Shown here in pieces: positions 30,478 through 45,626 of a stretch of DNA of 64,000 nt. Under the pieces are notes generated by a model. It was given only the letters and a program-made list of their open reading frames with translations. It did no database searches and was not told the DNA's origin. Positions within the stretch are counted from its first letter, which is position 1; each line of letters begins with the position of its first letter. The position numbers and the translations under genes were made by a program. The stretch lies in NCBI RefSeq assembly GCF_050947335.1, contig NC_134993.1:2108001-2172000 (forward strand), given 5' to 3'. Source of the stretch: Megachile rotundata. Taxonomy: Eukaryota > Arthropoda > Insecta > Hymenoptera > Megachilidae.

Positions 30478-32754
30478 ATGACGATCACACAGTCACAATC
30501 CCACAATCACGACCACACAATCACGATCACACAATCACGATCACACAATCACGTTCACACAATCACAAACACACAGTCGCGATCACTCGATCACGATCAC
30601 ACGATCACGATCACACAATCACAATCACACAATCAAGGTCACACAATGACGATCACACCATCACCATCACACAATCACGACCACACAATCACGATAACAC
30701 AATCACAATCACACAATCACAATATCACAATCGCAATCACACAATCACAATATCACAATCAGACAATCACACAATCACACAATCACACAATCACGATCAC
30801 ACTATCACGATCACACAATCACGATCACACAATCACGATCACACAATCACGATCACACAATCACGATCACACAATCACGATCACACAATCACGATCACAC
30901 AATCACGATCACACAATCAGAGTCACACAATCACAATCACACAACCACAATCACACAATCACACAGTCACAATCCCACAATCACGACCACGCAGTCACGA
31001 TCACACAATCACAATCATACAATCACAATCACACAATCACATTAACACAATCAGACAATCACACAGTCACACAATCACAATCACACAATCAAAATCACGC
31101 AATCACAATCACACAATCAAGGTCACACAATGACGATCACACAATCACCATCACACAATCTCGACCACACAATCACGATCACACAATCACGATCACACAA
31201 TCACAAACACACAGTCGCGATCACTCGATCACGATCACACAATCACGATCACACAATCACGATCACTCAATCACAATCACACAATCACAAACACACAGTC
31301 GCGATCACACGATCACGATCACACGATCACGATCACACAATCACAATCACACAATCACGATCACACAATCACGATCACACAATCACGATCACACAAACAC
31401 GATCACACGATCACAATCACACAATCACAAACACACAGTCGCGATCACACGATCACGATCACACGATCACGATCACACGATCGCGATCACACGATCACGA
31501 TCACACGATCACGATCACACAATCACAATCACACAATCAAGGTCACATAATGACGATCACACCATCACCATCACACAATCACGACCACACAATCACGATC
31601 ACACAATCACGATCACACAATCACGATCACACAGTCACTATCACACAATCACAATCACACAATCACAATATCACAATCGCAATCACGCAATCACAATAAC
31701 ACAGTCAGACAATCACACAATCACACAATCACACAATCACCATCACAAAATGACGATCACACAATCACGATCACACAATCACAATCACACAATCACGATC
31801 ACACAATCACGATCACACAACCACGACCACACAATCACGATCACACAATCACGATCATACAATCACGTTCACACAATCGCAAACACACAGTCGCGATCAC
31901 ACTATCACGATCACACAATCACAGTCACGCAATCACAATCACACAATCACAATCACAATCACGATCACACAGTCACGAACACACCATCACGATCACACAA
32001 TCAAGGTCACACAATGACGATCACACAATCACCATCACACAATCACGATCACTCAATCACAATCACACAATCACAAACACACAGTCGCGATCACACGATC
32101 ACGATCACACGATCACGATCACACGATCACGATCACACGATCACGATCACACAATCACAATCACACAATCAACGCCACACAATGACGATCACACAAGCAC
32201 CATTTCACAATCTCGACAACACAATCACAATATCACAATCGCAATCACACAATCACAATAACACAATCAGACAATCACACAATCACACAATCACACAATC
32301 ACGATCACACAATCACGATCACACAATCACAATCACACAATCAAGGTCACACAATGACGATCACACCATCACCATCACACAATCACGACCACACAATCAC
32401 GATCACACAATCACAATCACACAATCACAATATCACAATCGCAATCACACAATCACAATATCACAATCAGACAATCACACAATCACACAATCACACAATC
32501 ACGATCACACTATCACGATCACACAATCACGATCACACAATCACGTTCACACAATCACAAACACACAGTCGCGATCACTCGATCACGATCACACGATCAC
32601 GATCACACAATCACAATCACACAATCAAGGTCACACAATGACGATCACACCATCACCATCACACAATCACGACCACACAATCACGATCACACAATCACAA
32701 TCACACAATCACAATATCACAATCGCAATCACACAATCACAATATCACAATCAG

Positions 32755-32802
32755 GCAATCACACAATCACACAATCACACAATCACACAATCACACAATC
32801 AC
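32755..32802 (+). repeat. Run of 8-mers, GCAATCAC followed by (ACAATCAC)5
   Basis: Five perfect ACAATCAC 8-mers follow one GCAATCAC in unit A, before the first GATCAC. Similar 8-mer runs of three to five occur after each AATCAGAC or AATCAGGC variant, for example near 2040-2090, 7080-7120 and 37886-37934. Confidence 0.9.
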
Positions 32803-33095
32803 GATCACACTATCACGATCACACAATCACCATCACACAATCACCATCACACAATCACGATCACACAATCACGATCACACAATCACGATCACACAATCAC
32901 GATCACACAATCACAATCACGCAATCACAATCGCACAATCGCAATCACACAATCACAATCATACAATCACAATCACACAATCACAATCTCACAATCACAA
33001 TCACACAATCACAATCACACAATCACAATCACACAATCACAATCACACAATCACAATCACACAATCACAATTACACAATCACAATCACACAATCA

Positions 33096-33180
33096 CAATC
33101 CCACAATCACAATCCCACAATCACAATCCCACAATCACAATCCCACAATCACAATCCCACAATCACAATCCCACAATCAC
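33096..33180 (+). repeat. AATCCCACAATCAC sub-array, 6 units
   Basis: Six CCC units in unit A. The corresponding position in A' (about 38240-38338) has seven, a single-unit difference between otherwise near-identical blocks. Confidence 0.9.
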
Positions 33181-33605
33181 ACAATCACACAGTCACAATC
33201 CCACAATCACGATCACACAATCACGATCACACAATCACAATCACACAATCACAATCACACAATCACACTGTCACAATCCCACAATCACGATCACATAATC
33301 ACGATCACACAGTCACGATCACACGATCACGATCACACAATAACAATCACACAATCACAATCACACAATCACGAGCACGCAATCACGATCACACAATCAC
33401 CATCACACAATCACGATCACACAATCACGATCACACAATCACAATCACACAATCACGATCACACAATCACGATCACACAACCACGACCACACAACCACGA
33501 TCACACAATCACGATCACACAATCACAAACACACAGTCGCGATCACACGATCACGATCACACGATCACGATCACACAATCACAATCACACAATCAAGGTC
33601 ACACG

Positions 33606-35609
33606 ATGACGATCACACAGTCACAATCCCACAATCACGACCACACAATCACGATCACACAATCACGGTCACACAATCACAAACACACAGTCGCGATCAC
33701 TCGATCACGATCACACGATCACGATCACACAATCACAATCACACAATCAAGGTCACACAATGACGATCACACCATCACCATCACACAATCACGACCACAC
33801 AATCACGATAACACAATCACAATCACACAATCACAATATCACAATCGCAATCACACAATCACAATATCACAATCAGACAATCACACAATCACACAATCAC
33901 ACAATCACACAATCACGATCACACTATCACGATCACACAATCACGATCACACAATCACGATCACACAATCACGATCACACAATCACGATCACACAATCAC
34001 GATCACACAATCACGATCACACAATCACGATCACACAATCAGAGTCACACAATCACAATCACACAACCACAATCACACAATCACACAGTCACAATCCCAC
34101 AATCACGACCACACAGTCACGATCACACAATCACAATCATACAATAACAATCACACAATCACATTAACACAATCAGACAATCACACAGTCACACAATCAC
34201 AATCACACAATCAAAATCACGCAATCACAATCACACAATCAAGGTCACACAATGACGATCACACAATCACCATCACACAATCTCGACCACACAATCACGA
34301 TCACACAATCACGTTCACACAATCACAAACACACAGTCGCGATCACTCGATCACGATCACACAATCACGATCACACAATCACGATCACTCAATCACAATC
34401 ACACAATCACAAACACACAGTCGCGATCACACGATCACGATCACACGATCACGATCACACAATCACAATCACACAATCACGATCACACAATCACGATCAC
34501 ACAATCACGATCACACAAACACGATCACACGATCACAATCACACAATCACAAACACACAGTCGCGATCACACGATCACGATCACACGATCACGATCACAC
34601 GATCGCGATCACACGATCACGATCACACGATCACGATCACACAATCACAATCACACAATCAAGGTCACATAATGACGATCACACCATCACCATCACACAA
34701 TCACGACCACACAATCACGATCACACAATCACGATCACACAATCACGATCACACAGTCACTATCACACAATCACAATCACACAATCACAATATCACAATC
34801 GCAATCACGCAATCACAATAACACAATCAGACAATCACACAATCACACAATCACACAATCACGATCACACAATCATGATCACACAATCACGATCACACAA
34901 TCACGATCACACAATCACGATCACACAATCACCATCACACAATCACAATCACGCAATCACAATCGCACAATCGCAATCACACAATCACAATCATACAATC
35001 ACAATCACACAATCACAATCTCACAATCACAATCACACAATCACAATCACACAATCACAATCACACAATCACAATCACACAATCACAATTACACAATCAC
35101 AATCACACAATCACAATCCCACAATCACAATCCCACAATCACAATCCCACAATCACAATCCCACAATCACAATCCCACAATCACACAATCACACAGTCAC
35201 AATCCCACAATCACGATCACACAATCACGATCACACAATCACAATCACACAATCACAATCACACAATCACACTGTCACAATCCCACAATCACGATCACAT
35301 AATCACGATCACACAGTCACGATCACACGATCACGATCACACAATAACAATCACACAATCACAATCACACAATCACGAGCACGCAATCACGATCACACAA
35401 TCACCATCACACAATCACGATCACACAATCACGATCACACAATCACAATCACACAATCACGATCACACAATCACGATCACACAACCACGACCACACAACC
35501 ACGATCACACAATCACGATCACACAATCACAAACACACAGTCGCGATCACACGATCACGATCACACGATCACGATCACACAATCACAATCACACAATCAA
35601 GGTCACACG
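33606..35609 (+). repeat. Higher-order unit B (2004 bp), a shortened A
   Basis: B starts at the ACACGATGACG marker and repeats A's first part (the block at 34252-34821 matches 31130-31699). It then passes from the 8-mer/CATGATCAC segment directly to the AATCACGCAATCACAATCGC segment and the CCC run near 35115. It is 1124 bp shorter than A and lacks A's 32014-32753 region, including the 168-bp marker pair and AATCAGGCAATC. It has five CCC units and ends with the same ACGAGCACGCAATC segment. Confidence 0.88.
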
Positions 35610-38600
35610 ATGACGATCACACAGTCACAATCCCACAATCACGACCACACAATCACGATCACACAATCACGATCACACAATCACGTTCACACAATCACAA
35701 ACACACAGTCGCGATCACTCGATCACGATCACACGATCACGATCACACAATCACAATCACACAATCAAGGTCACACAATGACGATCACACCATCACCATC
35801 ACACAATCACGACCACACAATCACGATAACACAATCACAATCACACAATCACAATATCACAATCGCAATCACACAATCACAATATCACAATCAGACAATC
35901 ACACAATCACACAATCACACAATCACGATCACACTATCACGATCACACAATCACGATCACACAATCACGATCACACAATCACGATCACACAATCACGATC
36001 ACACAATCACGATCACACAATCACGATCACACAATCACGATCACACAATCAGAGTCACACAATCACAATCACACAACCACAATCACACAATCACACAGTC
36101 ACAATCCCACAATCACGACCACACAGTCACGATCACACAATCACAATCATACAATCACAATCACACAATCACATTAACACAATCAGACAATCACACAGTC
36201 ACACAATCACAATCACACAATCAAAATCACGCAATCACAATCACACAATCAAGGTCACACAATGACGATCACACAATCACCATCACACAATCTCGACCAC
36301 ACAATCACGATCACACAATCACGATCACACAATCACAAACACACAGTCGCGATCACTCGATCACGATCACACAATCACGATCACACAATCACGATCACTC
36401 AATCACAATCACACAATCACAAACACACAGTCGCGATCACACGATCACGATCACACGATCACGATCACACAATCACAATCACACAATCACGATCACACAA
36501 TCACGATCACACAATCACGATCACACAAACACGATCACACGATCACAATCACACAATCACAAACACACAGTCGCGATCACACGATCACGATCACACGATC
36601 ACGATCACACGATCGCGATCACACGATCACGATCACACGATCACGATCACACAATCACAATCACACAATCAAGGTCACATAATGACGATCACACCATCAC
36701 CATCACACAATCACGACCACACAATCACGATCACACAATCACGATCACACAATCACGATCACACAGTCACTATCACACAATCACAATCACACAATCACAA
36801 TATCACAATCGCAATCACGCAATCACAATAACACAGTCAGACAATCACACAATCACACAATCACACAATCACCATCACACAATGACGATCACACAATCAC
36901 GATCACACAATCACAATCACACAATCACGATCACACAATCACGATCACACAACCACGACCACACAATCACGATCACACAATCACGATCATACAATCACGT
37001 TCACACAATCGCAAACACACAGTCGCGATCACACTATCACGATCACACAATCACAGTCACACAATCACAATCACACAATCACAATCACAATCACGATCAC
37101 ACAGTCACGAACACACCATCACGATCACACAATCAAGGTCACACAATGACGATCACACAATCACCATCACACAATCACGATCACTCAATCACAATCACAC
37201 AATCACAAACACACAGTCGCGATCACACGATCACGATCACACGATCACGATCACACGATCACGATCACACGATCACGATCACACAATCACAATCACACAA
37301 TCAACGCCACACAATGACGATCACACAAGCACCATTTCACAATCTCGACAACACAATCACAATATCACAATCGCAATCACACAATCGCAATAACACAATC
37401 AGACAATCACACAATCACACAATCACACAATCACGATCACACAATCACGATCACACAATCACAATCACACAATCAAGGTCACACAATGACGATCACACCA
37501 TCACCATCACACAATCACGACCACACAATCACGATCACACAATCACAATCACACAATCACAATATCACAATCGCAATCACACAATCACAATATCACAATC
37601 AGACAATCACACAATCACACAATCACACAATCACGATCACACTATCACGATCACACAATCACGATCACACAATCACGTTCACACAATCACAAACACACAG
37701 TCGCGATCACTCGATCACGATCACACGATCACGATCACACAATCACAATCACACAATCAAGGTCACACAATGACGATCACACCATCACCATCACACAATC
37801 ACGACCACACAATCACGATCACACAATCACAATCACACAATCACAATATCACAATCGCAATCACACAATCACAATATCACAATCAGGCAATCACACAATC
37901 ACACAATCACACAATCACACAATCACACAATCACGATCACACTATCACGATCACACAATCACCATCACACAATCACCATCACACAATCACGATCACACAA
38001 TCACGATCACACAATCACGATCACACAATCACGATCACACAATCACAATCACGCAATCACAATCGCACAATCGCAATCACACAATCACAATCATACAATC
38101 ACAATCACACAATCACAATCTCACAATCACAATCACACAATCACAATCACACAATCACAATCACACAATCACAATCACACAATCACAATCACACAATCAC
38201 AATCACACAATCACAATTACACAATCACAATCACACAATCACAATCCCACAATCACAATCCCACAATCACAATCCCACAATCACAATCCCACAATCACAA
38301 TCCCACAATCACAATCCCACAATCACAATCCCACAATCACACAATCACACAGTCACAATCCCACAATCACGATCACACAATCACGATCACACAATCACAA
38401 TCACACAATCACAATCACACAATCACACTGTCACAATCCCACAATCACGATCACATAATCACGATCACACAGTCACGATCACACGATCACGATCACACAA
38501 TAACAATCACACAATCACAATCACACAATCACGAGCACGCAATCACGATCACACAATCACCATCACACAATCACGATCACACAATCACGATCACACAATC

Positions 38601-38793
38601 ACAATCACACAATCACGATCACACAATCACGATCACACAACCACGACCACACAACCACGATCACACAATCACGATCACACAATCACAAACACACAGTCGC
38701 GATCACACGATCACGATCACACGATCACGATCACACGATCACGATCACACGATCACGATCACACAATCACAATCACACAATCAAGGTCACACG
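35610..38793 (+). repeat. Higher-order unit A' (3184 bp)
   Basis: A' aligns with A at offset 5132 for at least 2.4 kb (31130/36262, 32014/37146, 32182/37314, 32354/37486). Single-base differences exist, for example A at 31748 against C at 36880. Beyond about 33.0 kb the offset grows to 5188 at the end marker (33606/38794). The extra 56 bp is four 14-mers, including one more CCC unit and two more CGATCACACGATCAC units near 38720. Confidence 0.9.
38236..38338 (+). repeat. AATCCCACAATCAC sub-array, 7 units
   Basis: Seven CCC units in A', one more than at the matching place in A. Confidence 0.88.
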
Positions 38794-40130
38794 ATGACGA
38801 TCACACAGTCACAATCCCACAATCACGACCACACAATCACGATCACACAATCACGATCACACAATCACAAACACACAGTCGCGATCACTCGATCACGATC
38901 ACACGATCACGATCACACAATCACAATCACACAATCAAGGTCACACAATGACGATCACACCATCACCATCACACAATCACGACCACACAATCACGATAAC
39001 ACAATCACAATCACACAATCACAATATCACAATCGCAATCACACAATCACAATATCACAATCAGACAATCACACAATCACACAATCACACAATCACGATC
39101 ACACTATCACGATCACACAATCACGATCACACAATCACGATCACACAATCACGATCACACAATCACGATCACACAATCACGATCACACAATCACGATCAC
39201 ACAATCACGATCACACAATCAGAGTCACACAATCACAATCACACAACCACAATCACACAATCACACAGTCACAATCCCACAATCACGACCACACAGTCAC
39301 GATCACACAATCACAATCATACAATCACAATCACACAATCACATTAACACAATCAGACAATCACACAGTCACACAATTACAATCACACAATCAAAATCAC
39401 GCAATCACAATCACACAATCAAGGTCACACAATGACGATCACACAATCACCATCACACAATCTCGACCACACAATCACGATCACACAATCACGTTCACAC
39501 AATCACAAACACACAGTCGCGATCACTCGATCACGATCACACAATCACGATCACACAATCACGATCACTCAATCACAATCACACAATCACAAACACACAG
39601 TCGCGATCACACGATCACGATCACACGATCACGATCACACAATCACAATCACACAATCACGATCACACAATCACGATCACACAATCACGATCACACAAAC
39701 ACGATCACACGATCACAATCACACAATCACAAACACACAGTCGCGATCACACGATCACGATCACACGATCACGATCACACGATCGCGATCACACGATCAC
39801 GATCACACGATCACGATCACACAATCACAATCACACAATCAAGGTCACATAATGACGATCACACCATCACCATCACACAATCACGACCACACAATCACGA
39901 TCACACAATCACGATCACACAATCACGATCACACAGTCACTATCACACAATCACAATCACACAATCACAATATCACAATCGCAATCACGCAATCACAATA
40001 ACACAATCAGACAATCACACAATCACACAATCACACAATCACGATCACACAATCATGATCACACAATCACGATCACACAATCACGATCACACAATCACGA
40101 TCACACAATCACCATCACACAATCACAATC
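38794..40130 (+). repeat. Higher-order unit B' (truncated)
   Basis: B' matches B from the start marker. The block at 39432-40001 matches 34252-34821 at offset 5180; the start-marker offset of 5188 falls by 8 bp because one 8-mer is missing from the run near 39080. It follows B through the CATGATCAC segment and leaves it at about 40130, where B continues into AATCACGCAATCAC but B' enters a new boundary marker (ATG at 40150). The CCC run and the end of B are therefore absent. Confidence 0.85.
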
Positions 40131-42940
40131 ACACAATCAAGGTCACACAATGACGATCACACAATCACCATCACACAATCACGATCACACAATCACGATC
40201 ACACAATCACGATCACACAGTCGCGATCGCACGATCACGATCACACAATCACGATCACACAGTCGCGATCACACAATCACAATCACACAATCACGATCAC
40301 ACAATCACCATCACACAATCACGATCACACAATCACGATCACACAATCACAGTCACACAATCACAATCACACAATCACAACCACAATCACGATCACACAG
40401 TCACGATCACACCATCACGATCACACGATCACGATCACACAATCACAATCACACAATCGTTATCACACAATCACGATCACACAATCACGATCACACAATT
40501 ACGATCACACAATCACAATCACGCAGTCACAATCACACAATCACAATCACACAGTCACACAATCACAATCACAATCAGACAATCACAAACACGCAATCAC
40601 AATCACACTATCACGATCACACAGTCACCATCACACAATTACCATCACACAATCACGATCACACAATCAAGGTCACACAATGACGATCACACAATCACCA
40701 TCACACAATCACGATCACACAATCACAATCACACAATCACGATCACACAATCACGATCACACGATCACAATCACACAATCAAGGTCACACAATGACGATC
40801 ACACCATCACCATCACACAATCAGGACCACACAATCACAAACACACAGTCGCGATCACTCGATCACGATCACACAATCACGATCACACAGTCACTATCAC
40901 ACAATCACAATCACACAATCACAATATCACAATCGCAATCACACAATCACCATCACACAATCACGATCACACAATCACGATCACACAATCACGATCACAC
41001 AATCACAATCACGCAATCACAATCACACAATCGCAATCACACAATCACAATCATACAATCACAATCTCACAATCACAATCACACAATCACAATCACACAA
41101 TCACAATCACACAATCACAATCACACAATCACAATCACACAATCACAATCACACAATCACAATCCTACAATCACAATCCCACAATCACAATCACACAACC
41201 ACAATCGCACAATCACGCAGTCACAATCCCACAATCACGATCACACAATCACGATCACACAGTCACGATCACACGATCACGATCACACAAAAACAATGAC
41301 ACAATCACAATCACACAATCACGAGCACACAATCACGATCACACAATCACCATCACACAATCACCATCACACAATCACGATCACACAATCACGATCACAC
41401 AATCACGTTCACACAATCACAAACACACAGTCGCGATCACTCGATCACGATCACACGATCACGATCACACAATCACAATCACACAATCAAGGTCACACAA
41501 TGATGATCACACCATCACCATCACACAATCACGATCACACAATCACAATCACACAATCACAATATCACAATCGCAATCACACAATCACGACCACTCAATC
41601 ACGATCACACAATCACGATCACACAATCACGATCACACAATCACGTTCACACAATCACAAACACAGAGTCGCGAACACACGATCACGATCACACAACCAC
41701 GATCACACAGTCACGATCACACAATCACGATCACACAGTCACGATCACACAATAAGAGTCGCACAACCACAATCACACAACCACAATCACACAATCACAC
41801 AGTCACAATCCCACAATCACGATCACACAGTCACGATCACACAATCACAATCATACAATCACAATCACACAATCACGTTCACACAATCACAAACACACAG
41901 TCGCGATCACTCGATCACGATCACACAATCACGATCACACAATCACGATCACTCAATCACAATCACACAATCACAAACGCACAGTCGCGATCACACGATC
42001 ACGATCACACGATCACGATCACACGATCACAATCACACAATCAAGGTCACACAATGACGATCACACCATCACCATCACACAATCACGACCACACAATCAC
42101 GATCACACAATCACGATCACACAATCACGTTCACACCATCACAAACACACAGTCGCGATCACACAATCACGATCACACAATCACAATCACACAATCACAA
42201 TCCCACAATCACAATCCCACAATCACACAATCACACAGTCACAATCCCACAATCACGATCACACAATCACGATCACACAATCACAATCACACAATCACCA
42301 TCACACAATCACAATCACACAATCAAGGTCACACAATGACGATCACACAATCACCATCACACAATCACGACCACTCAATCACGATCACACAATCACGATC
42401 ACACAATCACGTTCACACAATCACGTTCACACAATCACAAACACAGAGTCGCGATCACACGATCACGATCACACAACCACGATCACACAGTCACGATCAC
42501 ACAATCACGATTACACAGTCACGATCACACAATCAGAGTCACACAATCACAATCACACAATCACAATCACACAATCAAAATCACACAATCACAATCACAC
42601 AATCAAGGTCACACAATGACGATCACACAATCACCATCACACAATCTCGACCACACAATCACGATCACACAATCACGATCACACAATCACGTTCACACAA
42701 TCGCAAACACACAGTCGCGATCACTCGATCACGATCACACAATCACGATCACACAATCACGATCACTCAATCACAATCACACAATCACAAACACACAGTC
42801 GCGATCACACGATCACGATCACACGATCACGATCACACAATCACAATCATACAATCGTTATCACACAATCACGATCACACAATCACGATCACACAATCAC
42901 AATCACACAATCACAATCACACAATCAAGGTCACACAATG
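40131..42940 (+). repeat. Mixed satellite modules after the A/B array
   Basis: Boundary markers lie at 40150, 40680, 40792, 41502 (ATGATG form), 42054, 42336, 42616 and 42938. The 40.62-41.34 kb part is copied at 45.63-46.34 kb, and 42.32-43.02 kb is copied at 48.85-49.56 kb. The marker ACAAAAACAATGAC is near 41287. GTTATCACAC occurs near 40458 and 42856. Confidence 0.72.
40623..41338 (+). repeat. Dispersed block, copy 1 of 2 (partner 45627-46342)
   Basis: Markers 40680/45684 and 40792/45796 share a 5004-bp offset, and the ACAAAAACAATGAC marker near 41287 and 46291 keeps it. Shared features include ACAATTACCATC, CAGGACCAC, AATCCTAC and ACGCAGTCAC. Substitutions are visible, for example GATCTCACAG near 46258 against GATCACACAG. 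The copies diverge after about 41338. Confidence 0.85.
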
Positions 42941-43020
42941 ACGATCACACAATCACCATCACACAATCACGATCACACAATCACGATCACACAATCACGA
43001 TCACACAATCACGACCACAC
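42320..43020 (+). repeat. Dispersed block, copy 1 of 2 (partner about 48848-49562)
   Basis: Both copies carry a doubled ACGTTCACACAATC motif (about 42410-42436 and 48937-48963). Marker 42336 pairs with 48864 (offset 6528). Markers 42616/49158 and 42938/49480 have offset 6542, one extra 14-mer. They diverge near 43020, where copy 1 enters ACGAACACACAGTCG. Confidence 0.82.
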
Positions 43021-43559
43021 AATCACGATCACACAATCACGAACACACAGTCGCGATCACACGATCACGATCACACGATCACGATCACACAATCACAATC
43101 ACACAATCAAGGTCACACGATGACGATCACACAGTCACAATCCCACAATCACGACCACACAATCACGATCACACAATCACGATCACACAATCACGTTCAC
43201 ACAATCACAAACACACAGTCGCGATCACTCGATCACGATCACACGATCACGATCACACAATCACAATCACACAATCAAGGTCACACAATGACGATCACAC
43301 CATCACCATCACACAATCACGACCACACAATCACGATAACACAATCACAATCACACAATCACAATATCACAATCGCAATCACACAATCACAATATCACAA
43401 TCAGACAATCACACAATCACACAATCACACAATCACGATTACACTATCACGATCACACAATCACGATCACACAATCACGATCACACAATCACGATCACAC
43501 AATCACAAACACACAGTCGCGATCACACGATCACGATCACACGATCACGATCACACAAT

Positions 43560-44159
43560 CACGATCACACAATCACGATCACACAATCAGAGTCACACAA
43601 TCACAATCACACAACCACAATCACACAATCACACAGTCACAATCCCACAATCACGACCACACAGTCACGTTCACACAATCACAAACACACAGTCGCGATC
43701 ACTCGATCACGATCACACAATCACGATCACACAGTCGCGATCACACAATCACAATCACACAATCACGATCACACAATCACCATCACACAATCACGATCAC
43801 ACAATCACGATCACACAATCACGATCACACAATCACGATCACACAATCACGATCACACAATCACAGTCACACAATCACAATCACACAATCACAACCACAA
43901 TCACGATCACACAGTCACGATCACACCATCACGATCACACGATCACGATCACACAATCACGATCACACAATCAGAGTCACACAATCACAATCACACAACC
44001 ACAATCACACAATCACACAGTCACAATCCCACAATCACGACCACACAGTCACGTTCACACAATCACAAACACACAGTCGCGATCACTCGATCACGATCAC
44101 ACAATCACGATCACACAGTCGCGATCACACAATCACAATCACACAATCACGATCACACA
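43560..44159 (+). repeat. Local duplication, 384-bp offset (43560-43775 and 43944-44159)
   Basis: Both copies hold AATCAGAGTCAC (AGAGTC at 43589 and 43973), ACAACCACAATC, CAGTCACAATCCCAC, an ACGTTCAC module, and GTCGCG followed by ACTCGATC and a second GTCGCG. About 216 bp look identical. They split at 43776/44160 (A against G). Confidence 0.85.
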
Positions 44160-45404
44160 GTCACTATCACACAATCACAATCACACAATCACAATATCAC
44201 AATCGCAATCACACAATCACAATAACACAATCAGACAATCACACAATCACACAATCACACAATCACGATCACACAATCATGATCACACAATCACGATCAC
44301 ACAATCACCATCACACAATCACAATCACACAATCAAGGTCACACAATGACGATCACACAATCACCATCACACAATCACGATCACACAATCACGATCACAC
44401 AATCACGATCACACAATCACGATCACACAATCACAAACACACAGTCGCGATCACACGATCACGATCACACAATCACGATCACACAGTCGCGATCACACAA
44501 TCACAATCACACAATCACGATCACACAATCACCATCACACAATCACGATCACACAATCACGATCACACAATCACGATCACACAATCACGATCACACAATC
44601 ACGATCACACAATCACAGTCACACAATCACAATCACACAATCACAACCACAATCACGATCACACAGTCACGATCACACCATCACGATCACACGATCACGA
44701 TCACACAATCACAATCACACAATCGTTATCACACAATCACGATCACACAATCACCATCCCACAATCACCATCACACAATCACCATCACACAATCACGATC
44801 ACACAATCACGATCACACAATCACAATCACACAATCACAATCACACGATCACAATCACACAGTCACAATCACACATCCACAATCATACAATCACAATCAC
44901 ACAATCACAATCTCACAATCACAATCACACTATCACAATCAGACAATCACAATCACACAATCACAATCACACAATCACAATCACACAATCACAATCACAC
45001 AATCACAATCACACAATCACAATTACACAATCACAATCACACAATCACAATCACACAATCACAATCACACAATCACAATCACTATCACAATCCCACAATC
45101 ACGATCACACAATCACGATCACACAATCACCATCACACAATCACCATCACACAATCACAATCACACAATCAAGGTCACACAGTGACGATCACACAATCAC
45201 CAGCATACAATCACGACCAGACAATCACGATCACACAATCACGTTCACACAATCACAAACACACAGTCGCGATCACACAATCACAATCCCACAATCACGA
45301 TCACACAATCACGATCACACAATCACGATCCCACAATCACGATCACACAATCACGATCACACAATTACGATCACACAATCACAATCACGCAGTCACACTA
45401 TCAC

Positions 45405-45440
45405 AATCACAATCACAATCACAATCACAATCACAATCAC
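45405..45440 (+). repeat. Pure hexamer run, (AATCAC)6
   Basis: Six perfect AATCAC hexamers follow TATCAC with no intervening 8-mer. This is the cleanest 6-bp tract I found. A related run of five is at 50443-50472 in the same flanking context (ACGCAGTCACACTATC). Confidence 0.93.
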
Positions 45441-45626
45441 ACAATCACACAATCACAATCCCACAATCATAATCACACAATCACAGTCACACAATCACAA
45501 TCACACAATCACACAGTCACAATCCCACAATCACGATCACACAATCACGATCGCACAGTTACGATCACACGATCACGATCACACAATCACAATCACACAA
45601 TCACAATCACATAATCACGATCACAC

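Larger units (their letters stand above)
30478..33605 (+). repeat. Higher-order unit A (3128 bp)
   Basis: The unit starts at the rare marker GGTCACACGATGACGATC (ATG at 30478), which recurs at 33606, 35610, 38794 and 43120. Contents in order: GTCGCG and AATATC modules; AATCAGAGTCAC and AATCACATTAAC modules; a block from 31130 to 31699 with repeated CGATCACACGATC; the pair at 32014/32182 (168 bp); a TCACAAGCACCATTTCAC variant; AATCAGGCAATC; the AATCACACAATCAC run; six CCC units; ACTGTCAC; and ACGAGCACGCAATC. The first 2.4 kb aligns with unit A' at a constant offset of 5132 bp. Confidence 0.9.
42941..45626 (+). repeat. Mixed satellite modules with a fragment of unit A
   Basis: The ACACGATGACG marker that starts units A and B recurs at 43120, and about 370 bp of A-like sequence follow it. 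A local duplication lies at 43.56-44.16 kb. The 44.4-45.1 kb part resembles 15.5-16.1 kb (AATCACAACCACAATC, GTTATCACAC, CATCCCACAATC, then an AATCACACAATCAC run). A boundary marker with GTG for ATG is at 45180. Confidence 0.7.

Noticed and set aside
32182..32225. Inserted foreign DNA at the CACAAGCACCATTTCAC variant
   Set aside because: It differs from the normal boundary module by a few substitutions only, keeps unit spacing, and recurs at the same place in A' (about 37314) and near 47506.
33606..38951. Open frame of about 1780 codons, and dozens of shorter ones, as protein-coding genes
   Set aside because: They are cyclic translations of the satellite. All three frames give the same peptide, starts and stops fall at random unit variants, sister blocks differ by 8- and 14-bp indels that shift frame, and there is no non-repeat domain, ribosome-binding site, splice signal or promoter.
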